A DNA stretch of 30,681 bases from a virus, in IMG/VR virus record IMGVR_UViG_3300044648_000332, positions 1 to 30,681 of that record. One strand, given 5' to 3'. Shown piece after piece: positions 6,080 through 11,025 of this stretch; the stretch's first letter is position 1, and the number at the start of each line of letters is the position of its first letter. A program made the translations under genes and the position numbers. The notes under the pieces are model-generated. The model saw only the letters and a program-made list of their open reading frames with translations. It did no database searches and was not told where the DNA came from.

Positions 6080-6211
6080 TCATCGCTGGGTGCAATGGGG
6101 TGTATGTGCGCTGCGGCCTTGAAGACGCGCTTGCTCAGCGGCCAGACGGTAGCCCTCGGCGTCCAGCGGGGCCTCCAGCAGCCGCCAACCGGGAAGGTCG
6201 AGGATGTCCAT
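6080..6211 (-). CDS. Small minus-strand ORF, probably frameshifted
   Basis: Starts at an ATG that overlaps the stop of the upstream minus-strand gene (TGATG) and encodes 43 residues beginning MDILDLPGWRLLEAPLDAEG. About 75 bases in, the reading becomes poor, while the next frame down to a stop at 6022-6024 reads well (LSKRVFKAAAHIHP ... VCSTCDARFHTD), with a CxxC pair. Joining the two at about 6137-6146 would give a protein of about 60 residues. This looks like a recent frameshift, a sequencing error or, less likely, a programmed shift. The N-terminal motif loosely recalls the start of ISL3-type transposases, but the evidence is too thin for that call. Confidence 0.45.
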   Translation of the reverse strand: MDILDLPGWRLLEAPLDAEGYRLAAEQARLQGRSAHTPHCTQR

Positions 6212-6393
6212 CAGTCCTTGTCAGCAGCCGGCTTGGGCGCCCCCTTCGCGCGCTGGATGAGGGTGCGCAGCCAGGGGATGCCGTTGGCATCCACCTTTGC
6301 CCACTGCGCGGCGGTCAGGCGGATGGAGCGCTGCTCCAGCCGTTCATCGGGAGGTGTGGGCGGCCGTCCGCGCCCTCGCTTCTGTTCTTCCAT
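6211..6393 (-). CDS. Ribbon-helix-helix-like small DNA-binding protein
   Basis: This 60-residue basic protein reads as a disordered KRGRGRPPTPP head followed by a ribbon-helix-helix-like order: a strand (QRSIRLT, about residues 21-27), helix A (AAQWAKVDAN), a short turn, and helix B (IPWLRTLIQRAKG). The strand-helix-helix layout and length fit Arc/MetJ-type repressors, which bind operator DNA as dimers with the strand in the major groove. It is transcribed away from the 6394-6496 region, which holds a direct repeat and divergent promoters, so autoregulation is plausible. No strong ribosome site is seen upstream. It is the only candidate DNA-binding regulator in the window apart from the HTH-phosphoesterase. 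Confidence 0.7.
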   Translation of the reverse strand: MEEQKRGRGRPPTPPDERLEQRSIRLTAAQWAKVDANGIPWLRTLIQRAKGAPKPAADKD

Positions 6394-6496
6394 GCCGGGA
6401 AGTGTAGCCGAATTGTCGAATCACAAAAAAGCGCTTGCATTGCGCCATTTGATGAATCACAATAAATACATCGACAAGCAGCAACCGGAGAGCACC
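6394..6496. promoter_or_regulatory. Divergent promoter region with direct repeat GAATCACAA
   Basis: This AT-rich gap lies between the minus-strand regulator and the rightward gene at 6497. GAATCACAA occurs twice, at 6418-6426 and 6454-6462, 36 bp apart in the same orientation, each followed by an A-rich stretch. Rightward, TTGCAT (6435-6440) and CACAAT (6458-6463) with 17-bp spacing form a modest sigma70-like promoter whose -10 overlaps the second repeat. On the minus strand a TACACT -10-like hexamer lies close to the regulator start. The repeats are likely operator sites. Confidence 0.5.
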
Positions 6497-6790
6497 ATGA
6501 ACACCATCCAGGCCGCCAAGAAGTTCGATGACCGCGCCGTGGACTTCCTGACCGGCCGGAAGGTTTCGCCCCCGATGGAGGACCGGAAGGTCTGCGATTG
6601 CTGCCACCAGCGCATCGTCAAGGGCTTCTTCACCAATCTGGGCACGGTTGGCGACGACTGCTACGAAGTGATTCGTGCAGCCGCCCGGAAGGAGTCTCTG
6701 GAGGTCTTCCTGTCCGACCTGAAGCGGAGCACCGGATGGGGCGTCAAGCCGGTGGTCGGCCGCTTTCTGCAATCGCAGGTGTACGCATGA
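6497..6790 (+). CDS. Hypothetical protein with Cys-rich zinc-binding-like motif (97 aa)
   Basis: The ATG at 6497 follows a CCGGAGAG ribosome site (6485-6492). Residues 31-37 hold a CDCCH motif (C33, C36, H37) and C55 lies in a GDDC motif, spacing that could bind zinc. The N-terminal 25 residues (AAKKFDDRAVDFLTGRKV) and the C-terminal third are helical. It opens the second rightward block, next to the ClpX-type zinc finger gene, which it overlaps by four bases. The pattern recalls small phage proteins that modify host nucleic-acid enzymes, but no family is recognised. Confidence 0.75.
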   Translation: MNTIQAAKKFDDRAVDFLTGRKVSPPMEDRKVCDCCHQRIVKGFFTNLGTVGDDCYEVIRAAARKESLEVFLSDLKRSTGWGVKPVVGRFLQSQVYA

Positions 6791-7065
6791 ACCTCAAATG
6801 CGCCGGCTGCGGCAAGGCGCACCAGGAGGTGCGCCTCCTGGTGGCCCTATCCGACAAGCTCCACGTCTGCAATGAGTGCGTCGACATCTGCGTCGACATC
6901 TGCGCGGACACCAGCTTTGGGGGCGACGGCTTCGTCAGGGTTGCGACCCAGGAGCTGGAGGCGCTTCGCAGGCAGGCCCACCAGGCAACGCTGGCCAAGA
7001 TTTGGATGGACGGCATCCGCCAGTCCGTGGCGCGGCTGGATGAACAGATTCAAGCCAATGGCTGA
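6787..7065 (+). CDS. Stand-alone ClpX-type zinc-binding domain protein
   Basis: Residues 4-38 match the N-terminal zinc-binding domain of the ClpX unfoldase: C5xxC8GK, a strand with EVRLLVA, then VC28NEC31VDIC. The four cysteines are spaced as in ClpX (CxxC-N19-CxxC). ClpX uses this domain to dimerise and to dock SspB, lambda O and other substrates. Here it lacks the AAA+ motor and is followed by a 50-residue helical tail (EALRRQAHQATLAKIW). A free domain could compete for adaptors or join ClpX rings and change which proteins ClpXP degrades. This is inference. A 12-bp tandem duplication (6877-6900) lengthens the domain by four residues. It overlaps the upstream gene by four bases. Confidence 0.85.
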   Translation: MNLKCAGCGKAHQEVRLLVALSDKLHVCNECVDICVDICADTSFGGDGFVRVATQELEALRRQAHQATLAKIWMDGIRQSVARLDEQIQANG

Positions 7066-7094
7066 CCACCAACTTCCACCACGGAATCCGTTTT

Positions 7095-7157
7095 ATGGAC
7101 ATTCAACCTCATGCCCATTCCCACCACGCAATCCGAAGACCCGAAAGGACAGCATGA
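7095..7157 (+). CDS. Possible 20-residue His-rich leader peptide
   Basis: An ATG at 7095 opens 20 codons ending at a TGA (7155-7157) that overlaps the start of the next gene (7154). The peptide MDIQPHAHSHHAIRRPERTA has four His in its first 11 residues. The overlap suggests translational coupling, and a His-codon run could make ribosome transit sensitive to charged tRNA-His. The upstream ribosome site is weak (GGAA in a CGGAATCCG palindrome at 7082-7090), so this may be chance. Two near-identical 15-bp repeats (7076-7090 and 7121-7135) flank its first half. Confidence 0.25.
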   Translation: MDIQPHAHSHHAIRRPERTA

Positions 7158-7450
7158 ACACGCCAGCACGCGAAATGCCACGCTACCGCTGCCACAAGGA
7201 AGTGTGGGCCCTGAAGATCCGGATGATCGAGCACTTGCCGAATCCAGACCTCACGGGGCAAAGCGCAGCCAGCTCATACGGCGCGATCATCCATCCCGCA
7301 GAGCCAGGCTACGCGCCATTCCAGGTGGACGGTGCTTTCATGATCAGACATCGCCCGAAGCCTGACGGCTACTACATCGTCTACGGCGACGGCTACGCGT
7401 CCTACTCGCCGGCCAAGGCCTTCGAGGAAGGCTACCACCTGATCACCTGA
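7154..7450 (+). CDS. Conserved hypothetical phage protein (98 aa)
   Basis: Starts after an AAAGGACAGC site (7144-7153) at the ATG overlapping the small upstream ORF. The sequence has a familiar order seen in phage proteins of unknown function: RYRCHKEVWALKI (residues 10-22), an acidic strand with IIHPAEPGYAPF, then GYYIVYGDGYASYSPAKAFEEGY (about 71-93). This looks like a compact alpha/beta domain without metal sites. The next gene lies 139 bases downstream beyond a structured gap, so it ends a short transcript unit. Function unknown. Confidence 0.75.
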   Translation: MNTPAREMPRYRCHKEVWALKIRMIEHLPNPDLTGQSAASSYGAIIHPAEPGYAPFQVDGAFMIRHRPKPDGYYIVYGDGYASYSPAKAFEEGYHLIT

Positions 7451-7473
7451 GTTCCGGGCCGGCACCGGCGGTC

Positions 7474-7534
7474 GCATTGCGCGTGGCGGGGAATCTGGGA
7501 CCCTCGTTAGCTAGCCATACATCCACGCGAATGC
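7474..7534. repeat. Imperfect 13-bp inverted repeat in intergenic gap
   Basis: GCATT-G-CGCGTGG (7474-7486) pairs with CCACGCGAATGC (7523-7534); only one G is unpaired, and an extra C-G pair closes the outside (7473/7535). The 36-nt loop holds a GCTAGC palindrome, and its GGGAA (7489-7493) can pair with TTCCC just 3' of the stem (7537-7541), giving a possible pseudoknot. No gene is seen in 7451-7589. It may control translation or stability of the genes starting at 7590, or be a protein binding site. Confidence 0.5.
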
Positions 7535-7589
7535 GTTTCCCGGGCGGTTTCAGCGCGCGCCGGCCCACCTATCAACAATGGAGTCAACG

Positions 7590-7748
7590 ATGTCCTTCAT
7601 CGACCGCATCCTCATCGCCCTCCGCCTGAAGGACGCCCCGCTCCCACCGGTGGAGTTGCCGAAGGTGATCCCGCTGGTGCCACCCAAGTCGCACTTCGTC
7701 CGGCTCGACAAGGTGCGCGGGGCGCCCACACCGAAGGCGAGGACGTGA
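7590..7748 (+). CDS. Small Pro-rich hypothetical protein (52 aa)
   Basis: An ATG at 7590 with GGAG nine bases upstream opens 52 codons to a TGA at 7746-7748. An earlier in-frame ATG at 7578 has no ribosome site. The peptide begins with an amphipathic helix (MSFIDRILIALRL) followed by a Pro-rich run (PLPPVELPKVIPLVPP) and a basic end. The helix may lie on the membrane. It overlaps the next gene by four bases (GTGA), which supports it. Function unknown. Confidence 0.6.
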   Translation: MSFIDRILIALRLKDAPLPPVELPKVIPLVPPKSHFVRLDKVRGAPTPKART

Positions 7749-7918
7749 ACTGGCTCCGCAAGCTCCTCGGCCTTTGCCAGCACAAGTGGCGAGAGGACGG
7801 GCCGCCGTCGCAGATCTACGGAGTAGACCCGGATACCGGCCATCCGTTCATTCGCGGAAGGCGCGTCTACCTACGCTGCGAGCACTGCGGCAACGTCAAA
7901 CACAGGAACCTCTACTGA
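7745..7918 (+). CDS. Small zinc-ribbon-like protein (57 aa)
   Basis: Translation most likely starts at GTG 7745, which overlaps the previous stop, and ends at TGA 7916-7918. The 57-residue product carries C11-x-H13 near the N-terminus (LGLCQHKW) and C45xxC48 near the C-terminus (RCEHCGN), a spacing that suits a zinc ribbon. The Trp after the first ligand pair and the CxHCG pattern occur in small phage and bacterial proteins of unknown role. A TGATG overlap couples it to the lipoprotein gene downstream. Confidence 0.7.
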   Translation: MNWLRKLLGLCQHKWREDGPPSQIYGVDPDTGHPFIRGRRVYLRCEHCGNVKHRNLY

Positions 7919-8109
7919 TGCGAACCCTTTTCCTCATTCTGTGCGTAGTGGCCATCACAGGCTGCGCACCACCGCAGACGCGAGACGACTCGAAGCCAAT
8001 CGCAACGGTCAACGGCTGGGAGATCTACCGCGTGGGCCCAGATGAGCATGGTGTCGCCTGCTACAAGATGCGCGGCATCGAGTCCATCTCTTGCGTGAAG
8101 GTGCAGTGA
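7918..8109 (+). CDS. Small lipoprotein (63 aa)
   Basis: The ATG at 7918 overlaps the previous stop. Residues 1-15 are hydrophobic and end in an ITGC lipobox (C16), followed by a Pro/Gln linker and a short domain with strands (ATVNGWEIYRVG, GVACYKM) and two cysteines (C48, C59) that could form a disulfide. It is the third lipoprotein gene in the window. Location between cytosolic zinc-ribbon-like proteins suggests an envelope-directed early function such as superinfection exclusion; this is inferred from type only. Confidence 0.75.
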   Translation: MRTLFLILCVVAITGCAPPQTRDDSKPIATVNGWEIYRVGPDEHGVACYKMRGIESISCVKVQ

Positions 8110-8110
8110 C

Positions 8111-8320
8111 ATGGCTGATCAACCACCAGATGCCGCGAGGCTGGAGCGGGTGACGCGCTTCGCCCTGCGTCAGTTCATGCACGCCGCATACGCCAAGGCC
8201 ATGTACGCCGCTCAAGACCTGGAACGACGCTACTTCGAAGCCGGCGCCGCCGAGAAGTTCTTGCGCGACGCGAAGGACGCAGAGGCAGCGTTGGCTGCGA
8301 TGGGTGAGGGGAAGACATGA
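8111..8320 (+). CDS. Helical hypothetical protein (69 aa)
   Basis: An Ala-rich, almost wholly helical small protein with charged faces (RLERVTRFALRQFMHAAYAKAM; EKFLRDAKDAEAALAAM), likely a helical bundle or coiled coil dimer. It starts one base after the lipoprotein stop, with GAAGG at 8094-8098 upstream, and overlaps the next gene by four bases. No family or motif is recognised. Confidence 0.65.
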   Translation: MADQPPDAARLERVTRFALRQFMHAAYAKAMYAAQDLERRYFEAGAAEKFLRDAKDAEAALAAMGEGKT

Positions 8321-8550
8321 CCGCCAGCATCTGGCAACGCCGCCGTCAACTCGAAAGCGCCCGCCGCAATGCGGTGCGAATCGCCATGGCCGACTACGAC
8401 AAGGACTACTACGCGAAGCTCAATGAGCTCCGCGAGGAGTGCGGGTCCAACGAAGGCCACACGATGCAATTCACCCACGTGGGCCCTCTGGGAAACCCAT
8501 GGTTTGCCTGCAGCAAGTGCGGCAAGACGGAAGTCAAGGAACTGGCATGA
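8317..8550 (+). CDS. Small protein with C-terminal zinc-knuckle-like motif (77 aa)
   Basis: Starts at the ATGA overlap. The first 40 residues form a charged helix (RRRQLESARRNAVRIAMADYDKDYYAKLNELREEC), and the remainder holds C42, H48, and C65xxC68 (WFACSKCGK), which can bind one zinc. The WFACSKCGKTE ending is a common zinc-ribbon finish. It may bind nucleic acid. It is coupled to the next gene by another ATGA overlap. Confidence 0.7.
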   Translation: MTASIWQRRRQLESARRNAVRIAMADYDKDYYAKLNELREECGSNEGHTMQFTHVGPLGNPWFACSKCGKTEVKELA

Positions 8551-8822
8551 CCGACAAGCGCGTCCTCCCCGAACTCACCAACGCCGACGTCTACAAGGCG
8601 GTGATGGAGAAGAACCCGATCGAGCCGGCGCGGCCTTTGGAGATCCTCACCGACGCAGAACTGATCGAGATGCATGAGATCGTGCTTGCTGCCGACGAGT
8701 TGTCCAAGTTCCGCAAGTTTTACGGCGACGCCTCGCGCGCCGTGCTGCCGGTGCTGAATGAGTTGTTCGACTTGCTCAACGCTGTGATCCGCGAGCGTTC
8801 ATTTCGCGGGCATGAGTGGTAG
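8547..8822 (+). CDS. Hypothetical protein (91 aa)
   Basis: The ATG at 8547 overlaps the previous stop and has AAGGA at 8536-8540. The protein is acidic, with three predicted helices: NADVYKAVMEKN, DAELIEMHEIVLAADELSKF and AVLPVLNELFDLLNAVIRE. The last is amphipathic with regular Leu spacing. No catalytic or metal motif is present. A helical adaptor or inhibitor is possible, but the sequence does not say. Confidence 0.7.
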   Translation: MTDKRVLPELTNADVYKAVMEKNPIEPARPLEILTDAELIEMHEIVLAADELSKFRKFYGDASRAVLPVLNELFDLLNAVIRERSFRGHEW

Positions 8823-8831
8823 GAGACGGGA

Positions 8832-9059
8832 ATGAGTTGGCCAGAAGCATTCTTCGGCGCTGCATGCGTCGCGGCCCTTGCCTGGATAGTCGTGCAAGCG
8901 CTGAAGCTGCCGCCTCCAAAGGCTGGCCTGCCTTACTCGCTGCCGCTGTCGCGGGTGGTTCAGTCGCCGTGGCCGTGGGGCCGAACGTCCGCCGAGCGCT
9001 CCGCCAAGATCCGGGAATCCAGCGAAAAGGCGGTGCGCGCGATGCAGAAGAAGGTGTAG
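8832..9059 (+). CDS. Small membrane-anchored protein (75 aa)
   Basis: Follows a GGAGACGGG ribosome site (8822-8830). One hydrophobic segment spans residues 6-24 (AFFGAACVAALAWIVVQAL), followed by a Pro-rich linker and a basic helix (RTSAERSAKIRESSEKAVRAMQKKV) that would face the cytoplasm. The layout is N-out or N-in single pass. It is the last gene before the promoter and small RNA region. It may belong to the lysis region, but no recognised lysis motif is present. Confidence 0.6.
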   Translation: MSWPEAFFGAACVAALAWIVVQALKLPPPKAGLPYSLPLSRVVQSPWPWGRTSAERSAKIRESSEKAVRAMQKKV

Positions 9060-9089
9060 CGCGGTATAGCGCTGTACTTGTGAAGACTC

Positions 9090-9119
9090 TTTACAAGACT
9101 CACCAAAACAGCGTATAGT
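9090..9119 (+). promoter_or_regulatory. Strong sigma70-like promoter
   Basis: TTTACA (9090-9095) matches the -35 consensus at five of six bases, and TATAGT (9114-9119) matches the -10 at five of six, with an 18-bp spacer (17 if TTACAA at 9091 is used). It is the best promoter-like match I found. Transcription would start near 9126, inside the hairpin-rich stretch that ends with a terminator at 9233. Confidence 0.7.
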
Positions 9120-9125
9120 CGCGAG

Positions 9126-9233
9126 CAGCGAACAAAGCCGGAGAGAAGTACCCGGCACTTACAACAACCGCACCATCCGTCGATGGATAGGTGTCTGCAC
9201 ACAGCCCGCAAGCAACAGCTCGCGGGCTTTTTT
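9126..9233 (+). ncRNA. Putative structured small RNA (about 108 nt)
   Basis: Between a strong promoter and an intrinsic terminator lie three hairpins and no open frame of note: GCCGG/CCGGC (9137-9141 with 9152-9156), CACCATCC pairing with GGAT-A-GGTG (9171-9178 with 9185-9193, one A bulged), and the terminator stem (9203-9228). The single-stranded part between the first two is A/C-rich (ACTTACAACAACCG), as in many small RNAs that bind Hfq or target messages. It sits just upstream of the lysis genes, so it could be a small RNA or an attenuator leader for the late operon. The 5' end is estimated from the promoter. Confidence 0.55.
9203..9233 (+). terminator. Intrinsic terminator upstream of lysis cassette
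   Basis: AGCCCGC (9203-9209) pairs with GCGGGCT (9222-9228) around a 12-nt loop, and the stem is followed by six T residues (9228-9233). This is a textbook rho-independent terminator. It ends the small RNA-like transcript 15 bases before the holin start, so late transcription must read through it or be antiterminated. Confidence 0.85.
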
Positions 9234-9248
9234 CGTTTGGGAGTCACG

Positions 9249-9641
9249 ATGAAACGACTACTGGCCGCCATCGTGGCCTGCCTGCCATTCGCGAGCCGAG
9301 CGGCAGATCAGGATCCTCTCGACTACCCGGTGCGGCAGTACGGTTTCATGCTCGGCGTCGCGCTGCTTGGCGGTCTTGTCTCATGGATCGCCAAGGTCAG
9401 ATCAGGCCAAGCCAGCGCCTACAACGTCATGCAGCTCGTCGGCGAGTTGGCTACCAGTGCCTTCGCCGGCTTGATCGCCTTCTGGATCTGCGCGTGGGCT
9501 GGAACGCCAGGCCCATTGACGGCGGCGTTGGTTGGGGTGTCCGGGCACATGGGCACTCGGGCCATCGGACTGTTCGAGGTATGGGCCGAGAAGCGCTTCG
9601 GCGGGCTCGTCGGAGGAGTGGGTCGTGATCAACAGCCGTGA
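9249..9641 (+). CDS. Holin (LydA-like/phage_holin_3 type)
   Basis: This 130-residue protein forms lysis holes in the inner membrane. Residues 1-19 look like a cleavable signal (KRLLAAIVACLPFASRA), which is unusual for a holin. Three hydrophobic segments follow at about 32-48, 64-87 and 89-106, the last containing GVSGHMGTRAIGLFE, a block I know from LydA-like holins. A Gly-rich tail closes the protein. The GGGAG at 9239-9243 fits the start. The endolysin gene begins inside its last codons (overlap 9625-9641), as usual for phage lysis cassettes. Confidence 0.8.
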   Translation: MKRLLAAIVACLPFASRAADQDPLDYPVRQYGFMLGVALLGGLVSWIAKVRSGQASAYNVMQLVGELATSAFAGLIAFWICAWAGTPGPLTAALVGVSGHMGTRAIGLFEVWAEKRFGGLVGGVGRDQQP

Positions 9642-10038
9642 CCTTGCCGACCTGAAGCCGACGGCCCGCGCGCGCTGCGAGAAGTTCGTCCGCCAGTGCA
9701 AGGCAGAGGGCATCGACATCCTCATCACGAGCACCCTGCGCGACCACGAGTGCCAGGCGATGCTGTACGCCCAGGGCCGAACCGCCCCCGGCAAGAAGGT
9801 CACCAACGCCAAGCCGGGCGAAAGCTTCCACAACTACGGCGTCGCCTTCGACTTCGTGCCGCTGGTGCACGGCAAGCCGGACTGGAACGACGAGGCGTTG
9901 TTCAAGCGCTGCGGGGCCATCGCCGAGGCTTGCATGCTGGAGTGGGCCGGCAGATGGCGAACGATGCGCGAGATGGCGCACTGCCAACTGCCGGACCTGT
10001 CGATCTCAGATCTGAAGGCCGGCAAGCTGCCGGAGTGA
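9625..10038 (+). CDS. Endolysin, M15-family D-Ala-D-Ala/L-Ala-D-Glu peptidase
   Basis: The protein cuts peptide crosslinks or stems of peptidoglycan. GTG 9625 is taken as start because GGAGGAG lies at 9612-9618. The 137 residues carry the M15 metal and active-site residues: R39 in STLRD, H69 and D76 in SFHNYGVAFD, and H119 in MAHCQ with E116 three residues before it as the likely general base. Relative to common M15C endolysins, the EWGGDW block is EWAGRW. There is no signal peptide, so it needs the holin to reach the wall. Length fits the small T5-like endolysins. Confidence 0.88.
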   Translation: MINSRDLADLKPTARARCEKFVRQCKAEGIDILITSTLRDHECQAMLYAQGRTAPGKKVTNAKPGESFHNYGVAFDFVPLVHGKPDWNDEALFKRCGAIAEACMLEWAGRWRTMREMAHCQLPDLSISDLKAGKLPE

Positions 10039-10039
10039 C

Positions 10040-10207
10040 GTGGAACAACCCGTCGCGTGGCTGGTGGTGCCGACGCGCGGCCAGCCGGTTCCGTTCATCG
10101 ACCACGGCCGGGCCGTCGAGTACGCCTGCAAGCACCACGGCGTCGTGGTCCCGCTTGGCGCGCTGACGCCGATGCCGCCGAGCAACCCCTACCCGGTCGG
10201 GAGGTGA
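10040..10207 (+). CDS. Small hypothetical protein (55 aa)
   Basis: Begins at GTG 10040, one base after the endolysin stop, with GGAG at 10032-10035; it ends at TGA 10205-10207. The peptide reads as a soluble small domain (VAWLVVPTRGQPVPFIDHGRAVEYACKHHGVVVPLG) with a strand-helix-strand look and a Pro-rich tail. It sits inside the lysis cassette. I recognise no family. It may be a lysis accessory or an unrelated small insert. Confidence 0.6.
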   Translation: MEQPVAWLVVPTRGQPVPFIDHGRAVEYACKHHGVVVPLGALTPMPPSNPYPVGR

Positions 10208-10209
10208 CG

Positions 10210-10431
10210 ATGCGAGACTACATCGAAGTTCCGCCAAACCCAGCCGCAGCCGTGCGGCGCATGCTGGTGACCTTGGTCGAACAAGAACGTTTGGCGCAAG
10301 AGGTCGTCACCCGTGCGCAAGAGCGCGTGCAGTTCGCCGTTGACGAAGCGGCGCAGGCCCAGGCCGACCTGGACGCAATGCGCGCTGTGATCGTCGAGTG
10401 GCGCGAGTTCCAGCGGATGGTCTGCGAATAG
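10210..10431 (+). CDS. Coiled-coil hypothetical protein (73 aa)
   Basis: The ATG at 10210 follows a GGAGGTG site (10200-10206) that overlaps the previous stop. The product is almost all helix with heptad-like spacing of Leu/Val and Ala (residues 17-66) and Glu/Gln-rich faces, so a coiled-coil dimer is likely. It lies between the endolysin and the spanins. Such a protein could be a spanin-associated or structural helper, but no evidence beyond position exists. Confidence 0.65.
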   Translation: MRDYIEVPPNPAAAVRRMLVTLVEQERLAQEVVTRAQERVQFAVDEAAQAQADLDAMRAVIVEWREFQRMVCE

Positions 10432-10435
10432 CCAA

Positions 10436-10945
10436 ATGCTGCCGCTGTGGTGGATCAAGCCGGCTGCCTGCGCTGCTGCCGCTGCGGCGCTGTTCGGCGC
10501 CGGCTGGGCCGTCAACGGCTGGCGGCTGAACGCCGAGTTGGAACGCATCAATGCGCGACGCGCCGCAGCCATGGCCCGCGCCGAGGCGGAACAGCGAAAG
10601 CAAGAAGCCGAATGGGTTGCCGCCCAACAGGAGATCGCCCATGTCGCATCACTCGCTCGCCAGCATGCTGAAGCCGATCGCCGTGTTGCTGACCGCGCTC
10701 ATCAGCGCCTGCTCGACGCAGCAAGAGCCGCCGCCGGTCAGGCCGCCCAACATCCCGCCGCTGCCGGCGGAGGCGAGACAACCAGCGGCCCCGGACTTTT
10801 GCTCGCCGAACTGCTCGGCCGGGCTGACGGCGTTGCGGGAGAACTGGCTGAGGCTTATGACAACGCCAGAATCGCCGGCCTCGCCTGCGAGCGAGCCTAC
10901 GAGGTCACGCGACAGCCTCAACCGGATGGATCGGTGAAGCCATGA
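10436..10945 (+). CDS. Rz: Rz-like i-spanin
   Basis: The inner-membrane half of the spanin that fuses inner and outer membranes at lysis. Residues 9-27 form one N-terminal transmembrane segment, followed by a long charged helix (about 32-95) and a Gly/Ala-rich stretch. The C-terminal part has LLLAELLGRADGVAGELAEAYDNAR and a paired-Cys-less tail, matching the DUF2514-type i-spanins. The 169-residue length is normal. The outer-membrane partner is encoded in another frame wholly inside this gene (10641-10937). It directly follows the endolysin block. Confidence 0.8.
   Translation: MLPLWWIKPAACAAAAAALFGAGWAVNGWRLNAELERINARRAAAMARAEAEQRKQEAEWVAAQQEIAHVASLARQHAEADRRVADRAHQRLLDAARAAAGQAAQHPAAAGGGETTSGPGLLLAELLGRADGVAGELAEAYDNARIAGLACERAYEVTRQPQPDGSVKP
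10641..10937 (+). CDS. Rz1: Rz1-like o-spanin lipoprotein nested in Rz
   Basis: In the +1 frame of the i-spanin gene, an ATG at 10641 with CAGGAGA (10628-10634) opens 98 codons. It has a signal peptide and an ISAC lipobox (C23), then a Pro-rich stretch (PPPVRPPNIPPLPAEA) and a Cys pair (FCSPNC), hallmarks of outer-membrane o-spanins. The fully nested arrangement inside the i-spanin is the lambda Rz/Rz1 style. The frame is open further upstream without a signal, so 10641 is chosen. Confidence 0.85.
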   Translation: MSHHSLASMLKPIAVLLTALISACSTQQEPPPVRPPNIPPLPAEARQPAAPDFCSPNCSAGLTALRENWLRLMTTPESPASPASEPTRSRDSLNRMDR

Positions 10946-11025
10946 GCGCCGCCGATGTCGTCTGGGTGCTGATCGGCATCGTGCTTGGCCTGGTCATTGG
11001 CCCGTCGCCGCGCAAGCGCACATGA
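10942..11025 (+). CDS. Tiny membrane peptide (27 aa)
   Basis: Starts at the ATGA overlap with the i-spanin stop and encodes 27 residues: a single hydrophobic helix (VVWVLIGIVLGLVIGP, about 7-22) and a basic tail (SPRKRT). The positive end suggests N-out/C-in topology. It overlaps the next gene by four bases. It may modulate the holin, like small antiholins, but the support is placement and composition only. Confidence 0.5.
   Translation: MSAADVVWVLIGIVLGLVIGPSPRKRT

Noticed and set aside
6022-6211. Insertion sequence remnant (ISL3-like start motif)
   Set aside because: Only about 20 residues resemble the start of that transposase family, and no terminal inverted repeats or target duplication were seen.
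9126-9233. tRNA gene in the hairpin-rich region
   Set aside because: The stems do not form a cloverleaf, and there is no anticodon arm or CCA end pattern; a terminator follows instead.
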